Positions 34,882 to 46,500 of a stretch of DNA of 64,000 nt are shown here, piece by piece. The position numbers and the translations under genes are program-made. The stretch is taken from NCBI RefSeq assembly GCF_032884065.1, contig NC_088873.1, forward strand, positions 8,815,702 to 8,879,701, given 5' to 3'. Origin of the DNA: Artemia franciscana (Eukaryota; Arthropoda; Branchiopoda; Anostraca; Artemiidae). Each line of letters begins with the position of its first letter. Positions within the stretch are counted from its first letter, which is position 1. Below the pieces are notes generated by a model. The model was not told the DNA's origin, did no database searches, and was given only the letters and a program-made list of their open reading frames with translations.

Positions 34882-34932
34882 TTTTACTGCTGATGATGAA
34901 CACTGTATATGTGTTCGAAATATCCAGTTAAA
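34882..34932 (+). ncRNA. hammerhead ribozyme motif, copy 3 (right arm)
   Basis: Mirror image of copy 2 on the plus strand: stem I strand 34882-34889, core 34890-34896, GAAA at 34917-34920, predicted cleavage between 34924 and 34925, stem I closing strand 34925-34932. Downstream, 'atggaaaggcagtgtggtct' (from about 35001) matches the leader of the Penelope-like relic near 56281. Confidence 0.7.
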
Positions 34933-37410
34933 TAATTTTATATCTATTCACTGTCAATAAAAAGGTATCATCCCTATTTTGAACTGTTTTACTTTCGTCA
35001 TGGAAAGGCAGTGTGGTCTTCGAAGTTATTTACAAAAATATCCCAATTTTCCCGTTTTCCAAGAATTCCGGTTTCCCTCTCCGACTCCCCCCCCCAATGC
35101 CACAGGATCTGGTCGGAATTTAAAATTAAAGCTTTAAAGCACAAGATCCTTCTAAATATCAAATTTCATTAAGATATGGTCACCCTTTCGTAAGTTACAA
35201 ATACCTCAATTTTTAAAATTACCCCCCCCCCAACTCCACCAAAGATAGCAGATCCGGTCCGGTTATGTCAGTCACGTATCATAGACAGGTTTTTATTCTT
35301 CCTATCCAGTTTCATCCTGATCTCATCGCTGTCAGTATTTTCTAAGATTTCCGGTCCCCCCAACTGCCCCCCCCCCCAATTACGCTTGATGCGGTTGAGA
35401 TTTAAAATAAGAGATCTGAGTTACGAGGTCCTTCTAAATATCAAGTTTCATGAAGGTCCGATCACTCCTTCGTAAGTTGAAAATACGTCATTTTTTTTCT
35501 AATTTTTCAGAATAACCCCCACCCCCCAATAGAGCAGATCCATTCTAATTGTGTGAATCACGTATCTAAGACTTCTGCTTATTTTTGCCACCAAGTTTCA
35601 TCCCGATCACTCCAATCTAAGGGTTTTCCATCATTTTAGGTTACCCCACACCAAACTCCCCCCAATGTCACCAAATCCGGTCGGGATTTAAAATAAGAGC
35701 TTTGAGACACGATATCCTTCTAAATATCAAATTTCATTAAGATATGGTCACCCTTTCGTAAGTTACAAATACCTCAATTTTTAAAATTACCCCCCCCCCC
35801 CCAACTCCACCAAAGATAGCAGATCCGGTCCGGTTATGTCAGTCACGTATCATAGACAGGTTTTTATTCTTCCTATCCAGTTTCATCCTGATCTCATCGC
35901 TGTCAGTATTTTCTAAGATTTCCGGTCCCCCCAACTGCCCCCCCCCCCAATTACGCTTGATGCGGTTGAGATTTAAAATAAGAGATCTGAGTTACGAGGT
36001 CCTTCTAAATATCAAGTTTCATGAAGGTCCGATCACTCCTTCGTAAGTTGAAAATACGTCATTTTTTTTCTAATTTTTCAGAATAACCCCCACCCCCCAA
36101 TAGAGCAGATCCATTCTAATTATGTGAATCACGTATCTAAGACTTCTGCTTATTTTTGCCACCAAGTTTCATCCCGATCACTCCAATCTAAGGGTTTTCC
36201 ATCATTTTAGGTTACCCCACACCAAACTCCCCCCAATGTCACCAAATCCGGTCGGGATTTAAAATAAGAGCTTTGAGACACGATATCCTTCTAAATATCA
36301 AATTTCATTGAGATCCGATCACCCGTTCGTAAGTTAAAAATACCTCATTTTTTCTAATTTTTCAGAATTACCCCCCCCCCCCCCCCAACTACCTCAAAGA
36401 GAGCAGATCCGTTCCGATTATGTCAATCATGTATCTAGGACTTGTGCTTATTTTCCCCACCAAGTTTCATCTTGATCCCTCCACTCTAAGTGTTTTCCAA
36501 GTTTTACGTTTCCCCCTCCCAACAGCACCAGATCAGGTCGGGATTTAAAGTAAGAGCTATGAGAAACGATATCCTTCTAAATATCAAATTTCATTGAGAT
36601 CCGATCACCCGTTCGTAAGTTAAAAATACCACATTTTTTCTAATTTTTCAGAATTAACGCCCCCCCCCTAACTACCCCAGAGAGCGGATCCGTTCCGGTT
36701 ATGTCAATCATGTATCTAAGACTTGTGCTTCTTTTTCCCACTAAGTTTCATCCCGATCCCTCCACTCTAAGTGTTTTCCAAGATTTTAGGTTTCCCCCTC
36801 CCAATTTCACCAGATCCGGTCGGGATTTAAAATAACAGCTCTGAGACACAATATTCTTCCAAACATCAAATTTCATTAAGATCGGATCAACCGTTCGTAA
36901 GTTAAAAATACTTCAATTTTTCTTTTTTTCCGAATTAACGGGCCCCCACTCCCCCCAGATGGTCAAATCGGGAAAACGACTATTTATAATTTAATCTGGT
37001 CCGGTCCCTGATACGCCTGCCAAATTTCATCGTCATAGCTTACCTGGAAGTGCCTAAAGTAGCAAAACTGGGACCGACAGAATTTGCGATTGCTATATGT
37101 CACTTGGTTAATACCAAGTGCCATAAAAATGTGTTTCTCTAAATAAAAAGCGGAAAGCTACCCCCCCCCCCCCAGTTGGCTGTCCTACTAAGTTCCCTTC
37201 ACAAACAGCTTCTAGCTCCTAGTAAATCATTGCCTTTCAAAATGATGTAAATAAGGTTCTTGCCAAATTTAAGTTACTTTCATCAATAAAAAAGATCAAG
37301 AGTTTCTACTCTCCCTGACTCGTTTAAACACTCTTACAGGAGCTTTTCAAACAAAGGTTGGAGAAAATATTTCATTTTTAAAGAACAAGACTAGGATATA
37401 AAATTTAAAT

Positions 37411-37512
37411 TTATCCGTTCATTTCGTCCGAATGACCGCTTTCACTGCTTTCTTCTAGAATTTGTCGCTTCTTTACTCCACTTATTGGCTCGAGTAGGTG
37501 AGTGTCCAGGCT
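37411..37512 (-). CDS. PTCD2: PTCD2 exon 7 (last exon)
   Basis: Acceptor 'ctattttattttag', then 33 codons SLDTHLLEPISGVKKRQILE to HSDEMNG and TAA at 37413-37411. It is joined in phase to exon 6. The charged, Ser-rich tail resembles the human C-terminus in character (SLDAVLCHTPRDRK) rather than residue by residue. Confidence 0.75.
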   Translation of the reverse strand, partial: SLDTHLLEPISGVKKRQILEESSESGHSDEMNG

Positions 37513-40500
37513 CTAAAATAAAATAGAACAGTAATTTGCGTTTCAACTGAAATATTTTTTGAACTTCTTTCTTATTTCTTTTTGATCAAAAGATCATGAT
37601 CAAGCTAAAAATATATTCTATTGAAGGCACTATTCACAAATAGAACGGGAGATGGGGGAAAGCCCACCCTAAAGTTGGGCAAAAAGAACCTTGCCAAAAG
37701 GGAATCACGAGTCTAAAATACACGTTGTATAGCCCGTTCCCTTCTATGGACAAAATTGCCTGATGTCGTTCCGTAACAGACCTCTGTATACCTATGATCT
37801 GGGGAGAGGATAGACATAGAAAAACATAGTAGCAATGTTTGGCATTTTTCAAAAATTTGCGTCAAATCACGGTGTCAAACCGAAGAATTGACGGTTTAAA
37901 AACTCTTAATGATTCTGGAAGAATCTCTGTGCTCGTGACCTTTATCTAAGATTAGCTGAGTGGGAGGCAGCTAAGCTAAGAGGTGAGCAGAAGTGTTTGG
38001 GTCTATCTCTCTCTCAAAATGTTCCTAGTGCACCTACAGCTTATAGTTTTTTTTTGTATAATTATCCTGTGTATGCACCTAAATGGAAGATGACTGAAGG
38101 CAAGAAAGAATGAGAAGATAAAAGATAAGAAGAACGAAGAAAGAAGAAGATAAGAAAGAAGAATGAGAAGAAAGAAGATAAGAAGGCAAGAAATATGAGA
38201 CGAGCTGTTCAAACACTGATTCAAATTATTAGCTTGCATACAATATTTTCAGACAAACTTTTGCAGCAGATTCTTTAGTCAGTTTGTCAAATTCTTTTAG
38301 CAAAAAACCCCTCAATTCTACTTTTACCAAACCAGTTTCGAGCTGTTAATTTTTTTTTTTATTTCCACTCAATTCGTACGTTCTAAATCAATTTTTACTC
38401 AATAACACTTCGGCTTCGCAAGCTAACAGAAAACTGTCAACCGACAGTGTTAGTAAACAATGGAACAGAAAAATAGCTATTTTTAAGAGCCCAATTCAGC
38501 TCTATTGCTCTGGCTTACTCTACATCAATGATAACCCTATCGTCTCAACTAAAAATCTTTTTTCACAGGCCAAGTCAGCTAGCAATAATCCACCAATCAG
38601 ACACATGTTTACATAATTTTTTAATCAAACGATCTACCACATCATATTTCTCTTTGGGCCTATTCAGCCAATCTGAAACCACTAAAATGATTATTTCTAA
38701 GTTAAAACCCAATGAAAAACGTTTCTTTCCGTTATTACGAGAGTATAGCCATAAGAGTTAACAGCCAAATCATACCCACGAGGGCTATTAAAGCACAGAA
38801 ACATCCGGACAATTCTTTAGAAAAAAGCGCTTCAACAAGCATTACAACACTTAAGTTATTATTATATTCCAACTTATAGTACTTTTAGCACAGGTGAGTT
38901 ATTTTTATTGCACTTAACAAGCTGTAGATAACTATTTTATTTAACTGTCAATAATTAAAAGCTATATTCCTAACTTCATTATATTCTATGGCTTCATTTA
39001 AAATGCTTTAAGCTAACCTACAACGTAATATCGATCTTACCTTTTCAACTAAAAATCCTTTCTCCCTAAGGTCAGCTTCCAAATTTTTTAATTCTGGAAC
39101 AACAAAATCTTTCTGATTATCATCCTTTATACGATAAACTGCTTCTTTCATAGCTTTCATTGCTTCAGGAACCACATTAGTAGGTATATCCCTGAATAGG
39201 TCCCGTTTTATTATTCGCAATGCTTCTTCTGGACGATCCATGCTGCTGTAAGCTAAGATCTAAAACGGAAGGTGCCATTAAAAAGGCTCTCACACTATGT
39301 GCATACTTTTCTACGTTAAGAAGTTTAATCACTTAACTACAGTATGTGGTTTAACCAGTGGTTAAATTAAATTATGTTTAACCATAACCTCTAACCCTTG
39401 AACAAGTCTTTCAACACCGATTTGACAAACAAATCCATAAAACTATAATAATCATCATTCCATACCATCAAAATCATCCTTATTTAAAAAATTAAAAACA
39501 TGGATAAGAGACGGAGATTTAAGCTCTGATCAGGCAGTAAAAGACTGTCTCGGAACAATTTATAAATTTGTTTTAAAAAGTGATTGTCTGCTCATACAAA
39601 ATTTCACATATATTCACTAAATTTCACTTAAAATTTCACTACTGACTTAGTAGGCCATAAAAAATTTAAGGCCGTGATTAAGTGAATTTGAAAACATCGA
39701 GGTTCAAAATTGAAGTTAGGGTAGCCTTCTGTCTCTCAATTCTCTAGACCGTTGATTGTCAAAAACCCTTCAAATAGCACTTGTTCATTGGCGGAAATAC
39801 CAGGTTAATTATATCAGCTTGTCAATCTGGTCTCTAGGGGTGTTTTCGGCGATCTGAAACGATTCTTTTTGGCAAAAAACTTGTAAAAATTTCAGGTAGC
39901 TGAAAATATTCTATAGGACTGTTCAAAAACAGGAAAATACATCGAAAGATGGTTGCAATCATCTTACAGGTTATTGTCTTCTGCTCATGATAGTACAGAT
40001 TTTGTTCTAAAAACAATATCCTTCATAGAGTACAAATGTGAAAAAGAGCTAGACATTTTCTAAGATTTACAAATCAAAGATTTACAGTCAAAGAATTAGA
40101 GCAAAATCCTAGCAAACATTCTGTAGCATCTTCAAGAAGCTACGGCCTGATATTAAAAGCGGTATCTTCTGCCAACCAATACTTGAGTACTTTTTAAATA
40201 TACATTTTCAATTTTAACATGGGATTTTCGAGTTCCATCAGTTCACTTATTTTAATGTCTCATTTGAAAAGATATTGCCACATCTAGTATCTTTTGCAAT
40301 AAAAAACGCATTTAAAATAATTTTTTTTTACAAAAAACTGCATTTTCATGAACAAGCTTGATGAATGACGTCTTAATCGTAGGTTGTAACCATATATAAC
40401 ATAATAAGTGAATGCAATATTTATGCACGCTTATCTTTTGACAAGACACGAGACTACGCTAATCAGAGTAGCTAATACCAATGAGATTGAAATAATGAAA

Positions 40501-43500
40501 ATCCAATATAAAGAAGAAAGAATTGTACGGTTAGAAGATATGCGACAGCGAGTATCAAAACAAGTAAAATATTTCTCGTCAAAAGATAGAGCTGTTTAAG
40601 GGCTTCTTTTAAATAATACTAAACAATAAACCTTTTCCATAGAAACTGAAGTATTGAAATAACTCGCCATAAGCAAGGTTTTATCTACTGCTAGCGGGGC
40701 ATTGGAACTTCATTGAAAGGTGTTTAAGATCTCACTATAAAGAAATTGTTATATTTAGTGTTTAAGTTTGGTTGATTCAATATCAACATAACTTGATGAG
40801 ACTTTGCATCCAATGTCCTACGTCATGTTTTATTGGCCTTGGATTCAATTGATCTCTGTGGGGGAGGAAGGTCGGTGATGAGAGTAAACTAGGTTTCAGC
40901 CAAATTTTACTTTAACTAATATCCTCGTTATTCCTTTTTGAAGTCCATTATCGACTTAACAGCAATAGAGGGAAGGAGAGGGAAAGGGTCTTTAAATTCT
41001 TGTCGTAAGCACAATTACTAGTAGGTAACGTCACGTCATAAACAAATTTGCCAGAAACTGATCTGCTTCAATTGATCTACAGGACCGCAATTAAATTTAG
41101 ATGGGATTATTATTAGGTGTTTCACTGCAAGTTGATAGAACTAAGTCAAACCTTATAGATCGTCACTCGGGTCGACCCCAACTGTGATTCATGGACCACT
41201 TCCAGCAACTTTTGTCCCGTTAGCTTGCATAGACTTAATAATACGAATGATGTTTTCTTGTCGTGTATGAATATCCATTTGTTTAATTATCATAAAGATT
41301 TTCAAAGAATTAATTATTCTAATTAGTTGTGTTTTTGACAATTATATACGAACACTCAACTAAGTTGAAAGGTATTTTAGTCATCAATAGCAATCGATGG
41401 AGAAGCCATCCAAATGACATTACTATGATGTTTCTTGACAATTTAATCAGGAAAAGGCAAATGAAACCACACCATTAGGAAAGTGGAAATCAGTTCTGTA
41501 AATAATGAGCTGTATCCTAGGGTGTGATCCAAAGAGAATAGATAACTCATTAGAGTTACTCCAAGTAATCTTCAGAGAGTAAAACTACCACAAAGCATCA
41601 TCAATAAACAAATGAAACCCAAAAATTTAAGATGAGGAGACCTGGCAACCCCCGCGCTTCTTAAGACCAGAACATAATTTGCACTTTACTGAAAACAAAA
41701 TACATTTTAAGTACTTTCCCTTTTTTTACTTTAATAGAATGAAAATTTACAAAGACTTTAAGGAATAAATATCAGTATAAGCATATCAAACTGACTATCC
41801 ATTATTTTTTTTTCTCAATAAAGTGCAAATTATATTCTGGTCTTGAGAAGGCACGGGGGTTGCCTTCTCATGTTAATTTTTGCTTTACTTATTGTAATTT
41901 CTGTTTGATTTTGGTTTATTAATTTATCGATGACGATTTGCGGTAGTTTTAACCTTGGAATATTATTTGACTTTATTTTAGCTCATTTCTGGTTTAGTGG
42001 AGCTCTACTTTTCTTTGAAAGACTTGTTTTGTGGTAAGTTTAAAAAAAAATTAATACCTTATAAGGATAAGACTTTGGCTACAGCTTTTCTATCAGCTGA
42101 CTTTAATGCTTGATCATATATAATCTATAAAACTCAATTTACCGCAGTATCAGCACCTAGGGGCTTGTTATTTAAAGTCCTTTTACTAGTGTCACTAATT
42201 CTTCTTCACAAAATAAATCTTCTTTCACATCCAAAGTGTCAAAATCTCTTTCATTCTCTTCTTTAACTTTACCTGTAACTCTATCATGGTTTAACATATT
42301 CTCAAAATCTTCTAACTATCTCTCTTTAACTCTTTCCGTATCGCTAATTTTGGCCCGATCACATGTTTAACTAGGACAAGTCCAGATTGACTATTCCCTC
42401 TAAATTTGTCAATATACCAGTACAATATTTTACAATTATACTGTCTAGCTAAAACTTCCAGACCTTCAGCAATTTTATCTACGTCCTCCACTTCACAACT
42501 CCTTAGTTCATATTTCATTACTTTATCCTTCTCTTATTTCACATAATCTATCATTCAAATAATTCTTGTACTCTTCCTTCTCTCTATTAAACTTAAAGCA
42601 TTTTCGCAAATATTTCTAGCTGCGCTTCTAACTTTCTTCCCTAAGACAGCATCAGCGACTTCACAAACGAGTTTCCAAAAATTGTTCCATCAATCTTCTA
42701 CCTTGTCAAATTTTAAACTCTCCAGTTTAGTTCTCAGCTGTTCCTCGAAAATGTATATCAAATCCTCATCCAGGAGTGTGCCGACGTCATAACTTCTCGG
42801 AAGGTAGTAACCCTTCCTAAATTTCAGCTTTAAATTAACCCTAAACACTACTAGATAGTGATATTTACTTTTAACATCAATAGCAGAACTCCTACATACC
42901 CTAGAATCATATATTGATCCTACCAGTCTTCGTTTGAAAAAATAATAATAAATAAGGTTAGCTGTCTTATCATCATGTGAATATCACGTTACTTATTGAC
43001 CATGTTATATCCAAATACTGCACTGTTTACGACTATATTGTTACACATATAAAGTTACAGCAGTCTGTAGCTATTTCTGTTTTCTCTTCCTATATCAAAT
43101 TTACTAAGAGTAGGCTACCATCTATCCTATTTCTACCAACCTGGGCATTAAAATCCCTTAATAAAAATACCATTTTGCTACCCGGGACCCTGTCTATTTG
43201 TTCTGGTAGCTGTAAGGACATTCTAGCTATCTGTATAATCCAAGTCTATGAAAATTTTACCCTTCCCCTAGATTGCATGTTCTCCCATAGCCTTTACCAT
43301 TTTTCTAAAGAAAACAATCCATCACAATATTCCTAACAAATAGGGATAGGACACATCCCTGCTTAGCTCCTGGCTTAACACCAAATTAACTACAAACCTC
43401 ACTTCCTACCTAATCCGTAGCAATAATATTCTCATACACAGAGACTTCTCAATTATTAATCTGAGAGAGACAATTTGGTCAAAGTATCCTCTCCCTTTCC

Positions 43501-46500
43501 TAAATCACTGGTTCTTCTCGTTATTCATTGTTCAACTTCGTCTAAATTATGTCTTATTCTATTCAGTATCATCATGCTAATCCTTAAAACCTTTCTAAAA
43601 AAGGGGTTTAATTAAAGTTTTCCTAAAATCACCAGATATTTCCCCTTCTTCAAATATCATACTAATGGTATTCTTCAGTAATTTATCGCTAATTCTTAAC
43701 CAACATATTTTGAAGAACCATTTATATCACTGTCAACACCTGAGGTACTATTATTTTTCTTTTTTTTTTAGTACCCTCTCTGACTCATCTTTACAAGATT
43801 AATCATCCCTAACTTCCAAGTTGTCGGAAAATTTTCATTCATTTCTGTATCATTTCCCTCAAAAGTATCATGGTTCAATATATTCTCAGCATATCTTGTC
43901 CACCTTCCTTTAGCATTCTCCCTATCACTTCCGGTACTACATATATATTTACGGGATAATTAGTGTAAATATAAAGTTCTAACGTTAATTAAGTACATTA
44001 CCATAAAACTAAAGCTATATAAATAAAAAATGGTAAAGTTAACTGATTCTGGCGAGTGAACTGCACAATTCTTCAGTTGTAAATATTCAAAATTCCTACC
44101 TTTAAATTCCTGGTGAGTAGATTATTTGAAAAATCAATTGCAGTCAGAAGTTCTAAAGCGAGACCAGGATCCCTCTGTTTTAAAGCCACAGCTGCTGCAA
44201 TTTCAACCCCCCTTCTCGTTACGTGCTCCTTATCTTGTCGACCTATCTCCGTGGCCAACTTGTAGCTTTCGGGTGTATTCTTATAAAAATACAAACGAAT
44301 AAACAAACACATAGATTGAACTAAACCCACGTTTATGGCACATTCACCAAACCTTGTAAACTCTACCAAGAATAGTGGCATCAGATTAGAATTTCTTTTC
44401 ATTTTTATAAGAATATCTTAATAAGATGCAATTGTACAGTCAACATGTTTTTTCACCAATTTGTTTGATTTTTTCCCTTTAATTTTATTATTCATTTTTG
44501 TCAACTGGTATTTATAACATTAAATATCTACATTTCTGCTAGACGGAAAAAGTCGAGAAATTCCTCTGTAAAGCTACTTTTTGGGTAATATTCATTATCT
44601 GAACAGCTTGATTTTCAATTTTTCTTTTCGCCAAAATTTTCCTCTTTTGGTGAAAATTTCAAAGAAAACTAAACAACTCATCAAAACCTAAAATAATAAA
44701 AAAAGGTCATATGATAAATGTAATTAGTCAACCTCAAAACGCACAGAAATTACCACGGATGAATAAATTAAACCTAAACTGAATACAATTACAAATGATA
44801 AATTACAATAAATGCAAAAAAAACAGATACTACAATGGTTGAGACCTTAGACAAATACACATTAAAACTAAAAATAAAGTCAAATCAGAAAACAAAAAAT
44901 AACTATACGTTCGATGACAAGGACCCGTTGAGTGTTGCATCAAGTGTGATCAATGGGACACAGCCGTGGAACAATACATACAACTATATTTCAATGGTAA
45001 TAAACATGTGTGCTCCGGTATCACATTTGGACATGGTTATCATTATTGCCCGGTTAGTATATAATTAGAGAACATGTGAAATAAATTACGTGAGTAAAAA
45101 TTAATCGTTATTCTCTGCATCTACATTGTTTTTGTTGTTACCTTGTTTTGATTAATAAATAAATGAACTTGAAGACTGTGCACTGTTTACTGCACGGGGT
45201 CCTTTGTCTGAGAGGATGCGGGTTCGAATCCTAGTGTACCCAATTCTTCAGTTTGGGACGGGGGTCAGTTGCGTGACTCTGTAAGCTTAGCCAGAGTCAA
45301 CCCAGCTCTAAATGGGTACCTGGAGAATTCTGGGAAAGGTAAACAGGAAGGGTGTGCAAAAGCACAGGATAGCTGGCCCCAACCCCTCCATTGCACTTCC
45401 TGGCTGAAGGGCCAAGAAACGGAGATCAGTACCACCGGTAGGGACTGTAAAGTCTAATGCCGTATCCTTTACCTTTTTTTTTACTGTTTACTGCTGCTAA
45501 TGAACACCCGTAAAACGGTTCATTGCTTAAACTTTAATTCCTTGGTGTAAGGTTCATTTACAGATAGAAGAGTGCATGTCTTCTTGTCTACTTTCCATGT
45601 TATTAACCGTCAAAAACATAATAAATGTTGAAATGGAAAATTTTAACAAAAAATTCGAACTTCTGTTTCAAAATCAGAATTTCTGGTATTATTCCTAAAA
45701 AATTCATGAGATGTATAGAAATTTCGTTCAGGTCGCAGAAAAGATGATACGAAACAATATGAAGACAAGGTGAAAATGCAAACAGTTTCATAGTGTAACC
45801 TGTTTCAAGTGGTGAAACATAACACAAAAAAATTACTAAGAAAGCTTAAATGATTTTAAATTTGAATGTTTAATGTTAAATTTCAGTATTAAATTGAATT
45901 AATATTAATTTGAATATTAAATTTGAATGTTCAAGTTTAAATGAGAATGCAAAAATAATTGTGACTTGATTTCTTGTTTCGCCTTTCACTGTATAATCAA
46001 TATTCAGCTCATTCTACGGGTAGTTTATATGATTCTATGTGTTCTCTATTTTAAAGAGCCTTCAAGAAAAACTTGTTACAGATAAAAATTGTTATCAGTC
46101 AAAATCTACTATTGTGTAGATTCTATGTGTTCTCTATTTTAAAGAGCCTGCAAGAAAATCTTGTTACTGATAAAAATTGTTATCAGTCAAAATCTACTAT
46201 TGTGTAGATTCTATGTGTTCTCTATTTTAAAGAGCCTTCAAGAAAAACTTGTTACTGACAAAAATTGTTATCAGTCAAAATCTACTATTGTGTAGATTCT
46301 ACTATTGTGTAGATTCTATGTGTTCTCTATTTTAAAGAGCCTTCAAAAAAATCTTGTTACTGATAAAAATTGTTATCAGTCAAAATCTACTATTGTGTTT
46401 CTATCAGTTTTCAAGTTAGTTGATTTCTAAGAGGTTAAGCTTTGAAAGGTAGGGAAAATGAGTAATTATAGACCATATTCCAGTTCTGGACAATAGTCCA

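Larger units (their letters stand above)
34752..34998. repeat. near-perfect 119-bp inverted repeat with two facing hammerheads
   Basis: The arms at 34752-34870 and 34880-34998 are mirror images without visible gaps, separated by 9 bp. Each arm is the same segment found singly at 31850-31960. The whole unit sits inside the 285-bp repeat array and would form a long hairpin in single-stranded DNA or RNA. Confidence 0.9.
34200..37090 (-). repeat. large ~285-bp tandem array with 570-bp higher-order duplication
   Basis: Landmarks such as 'gatttaaaataagag.tctgag' recur at about 34251, 34660, 35401, 35688, 35968, 36256, 36540 and 36824, giving a regular ~285-bp period on the right. Two neighbouring units (about 35158-35727) were copied as a block to 35728-36290 with almost no differences, so that step is recent. 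Each unit has one or two C-runs (C8 to C16). The array is interrupted by the palindrome at 34752-34998. No open frame spans units. Confidence 0.85.

Noticed and set aside
34200-37090. CRISPR-like regular repeats
   Set aside because: Units of ~285 bp, diverged, with no unique spacers, in a eukaryotic intergenic region.
38003-38239. Minus-strand ORF rich in Ser, Leu and Phe that looks like a membrane protein
   Set aside because: It is the complement of a purine-rich low-complexity tract inside a PTCD2 intron.
42977-43336. 119-codon plus-strand ORF
   Set aside because: It is antisense to the endonuclease region of a decayed LINE.
43930-44060. Short ORFs next to PTCD2 exon 5
   Set aside because: AT-rich intron sequence without acceptor or donor support.
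45194-45240. tRNA gene
   Set aside because: A B box is present but the A-box half and acceptor stem are missing, and the sequence continues into a SINE body with target duplications.
45269-45457. 62-codon ORF
   Set aside because: It lies wholly inside the SINE body.
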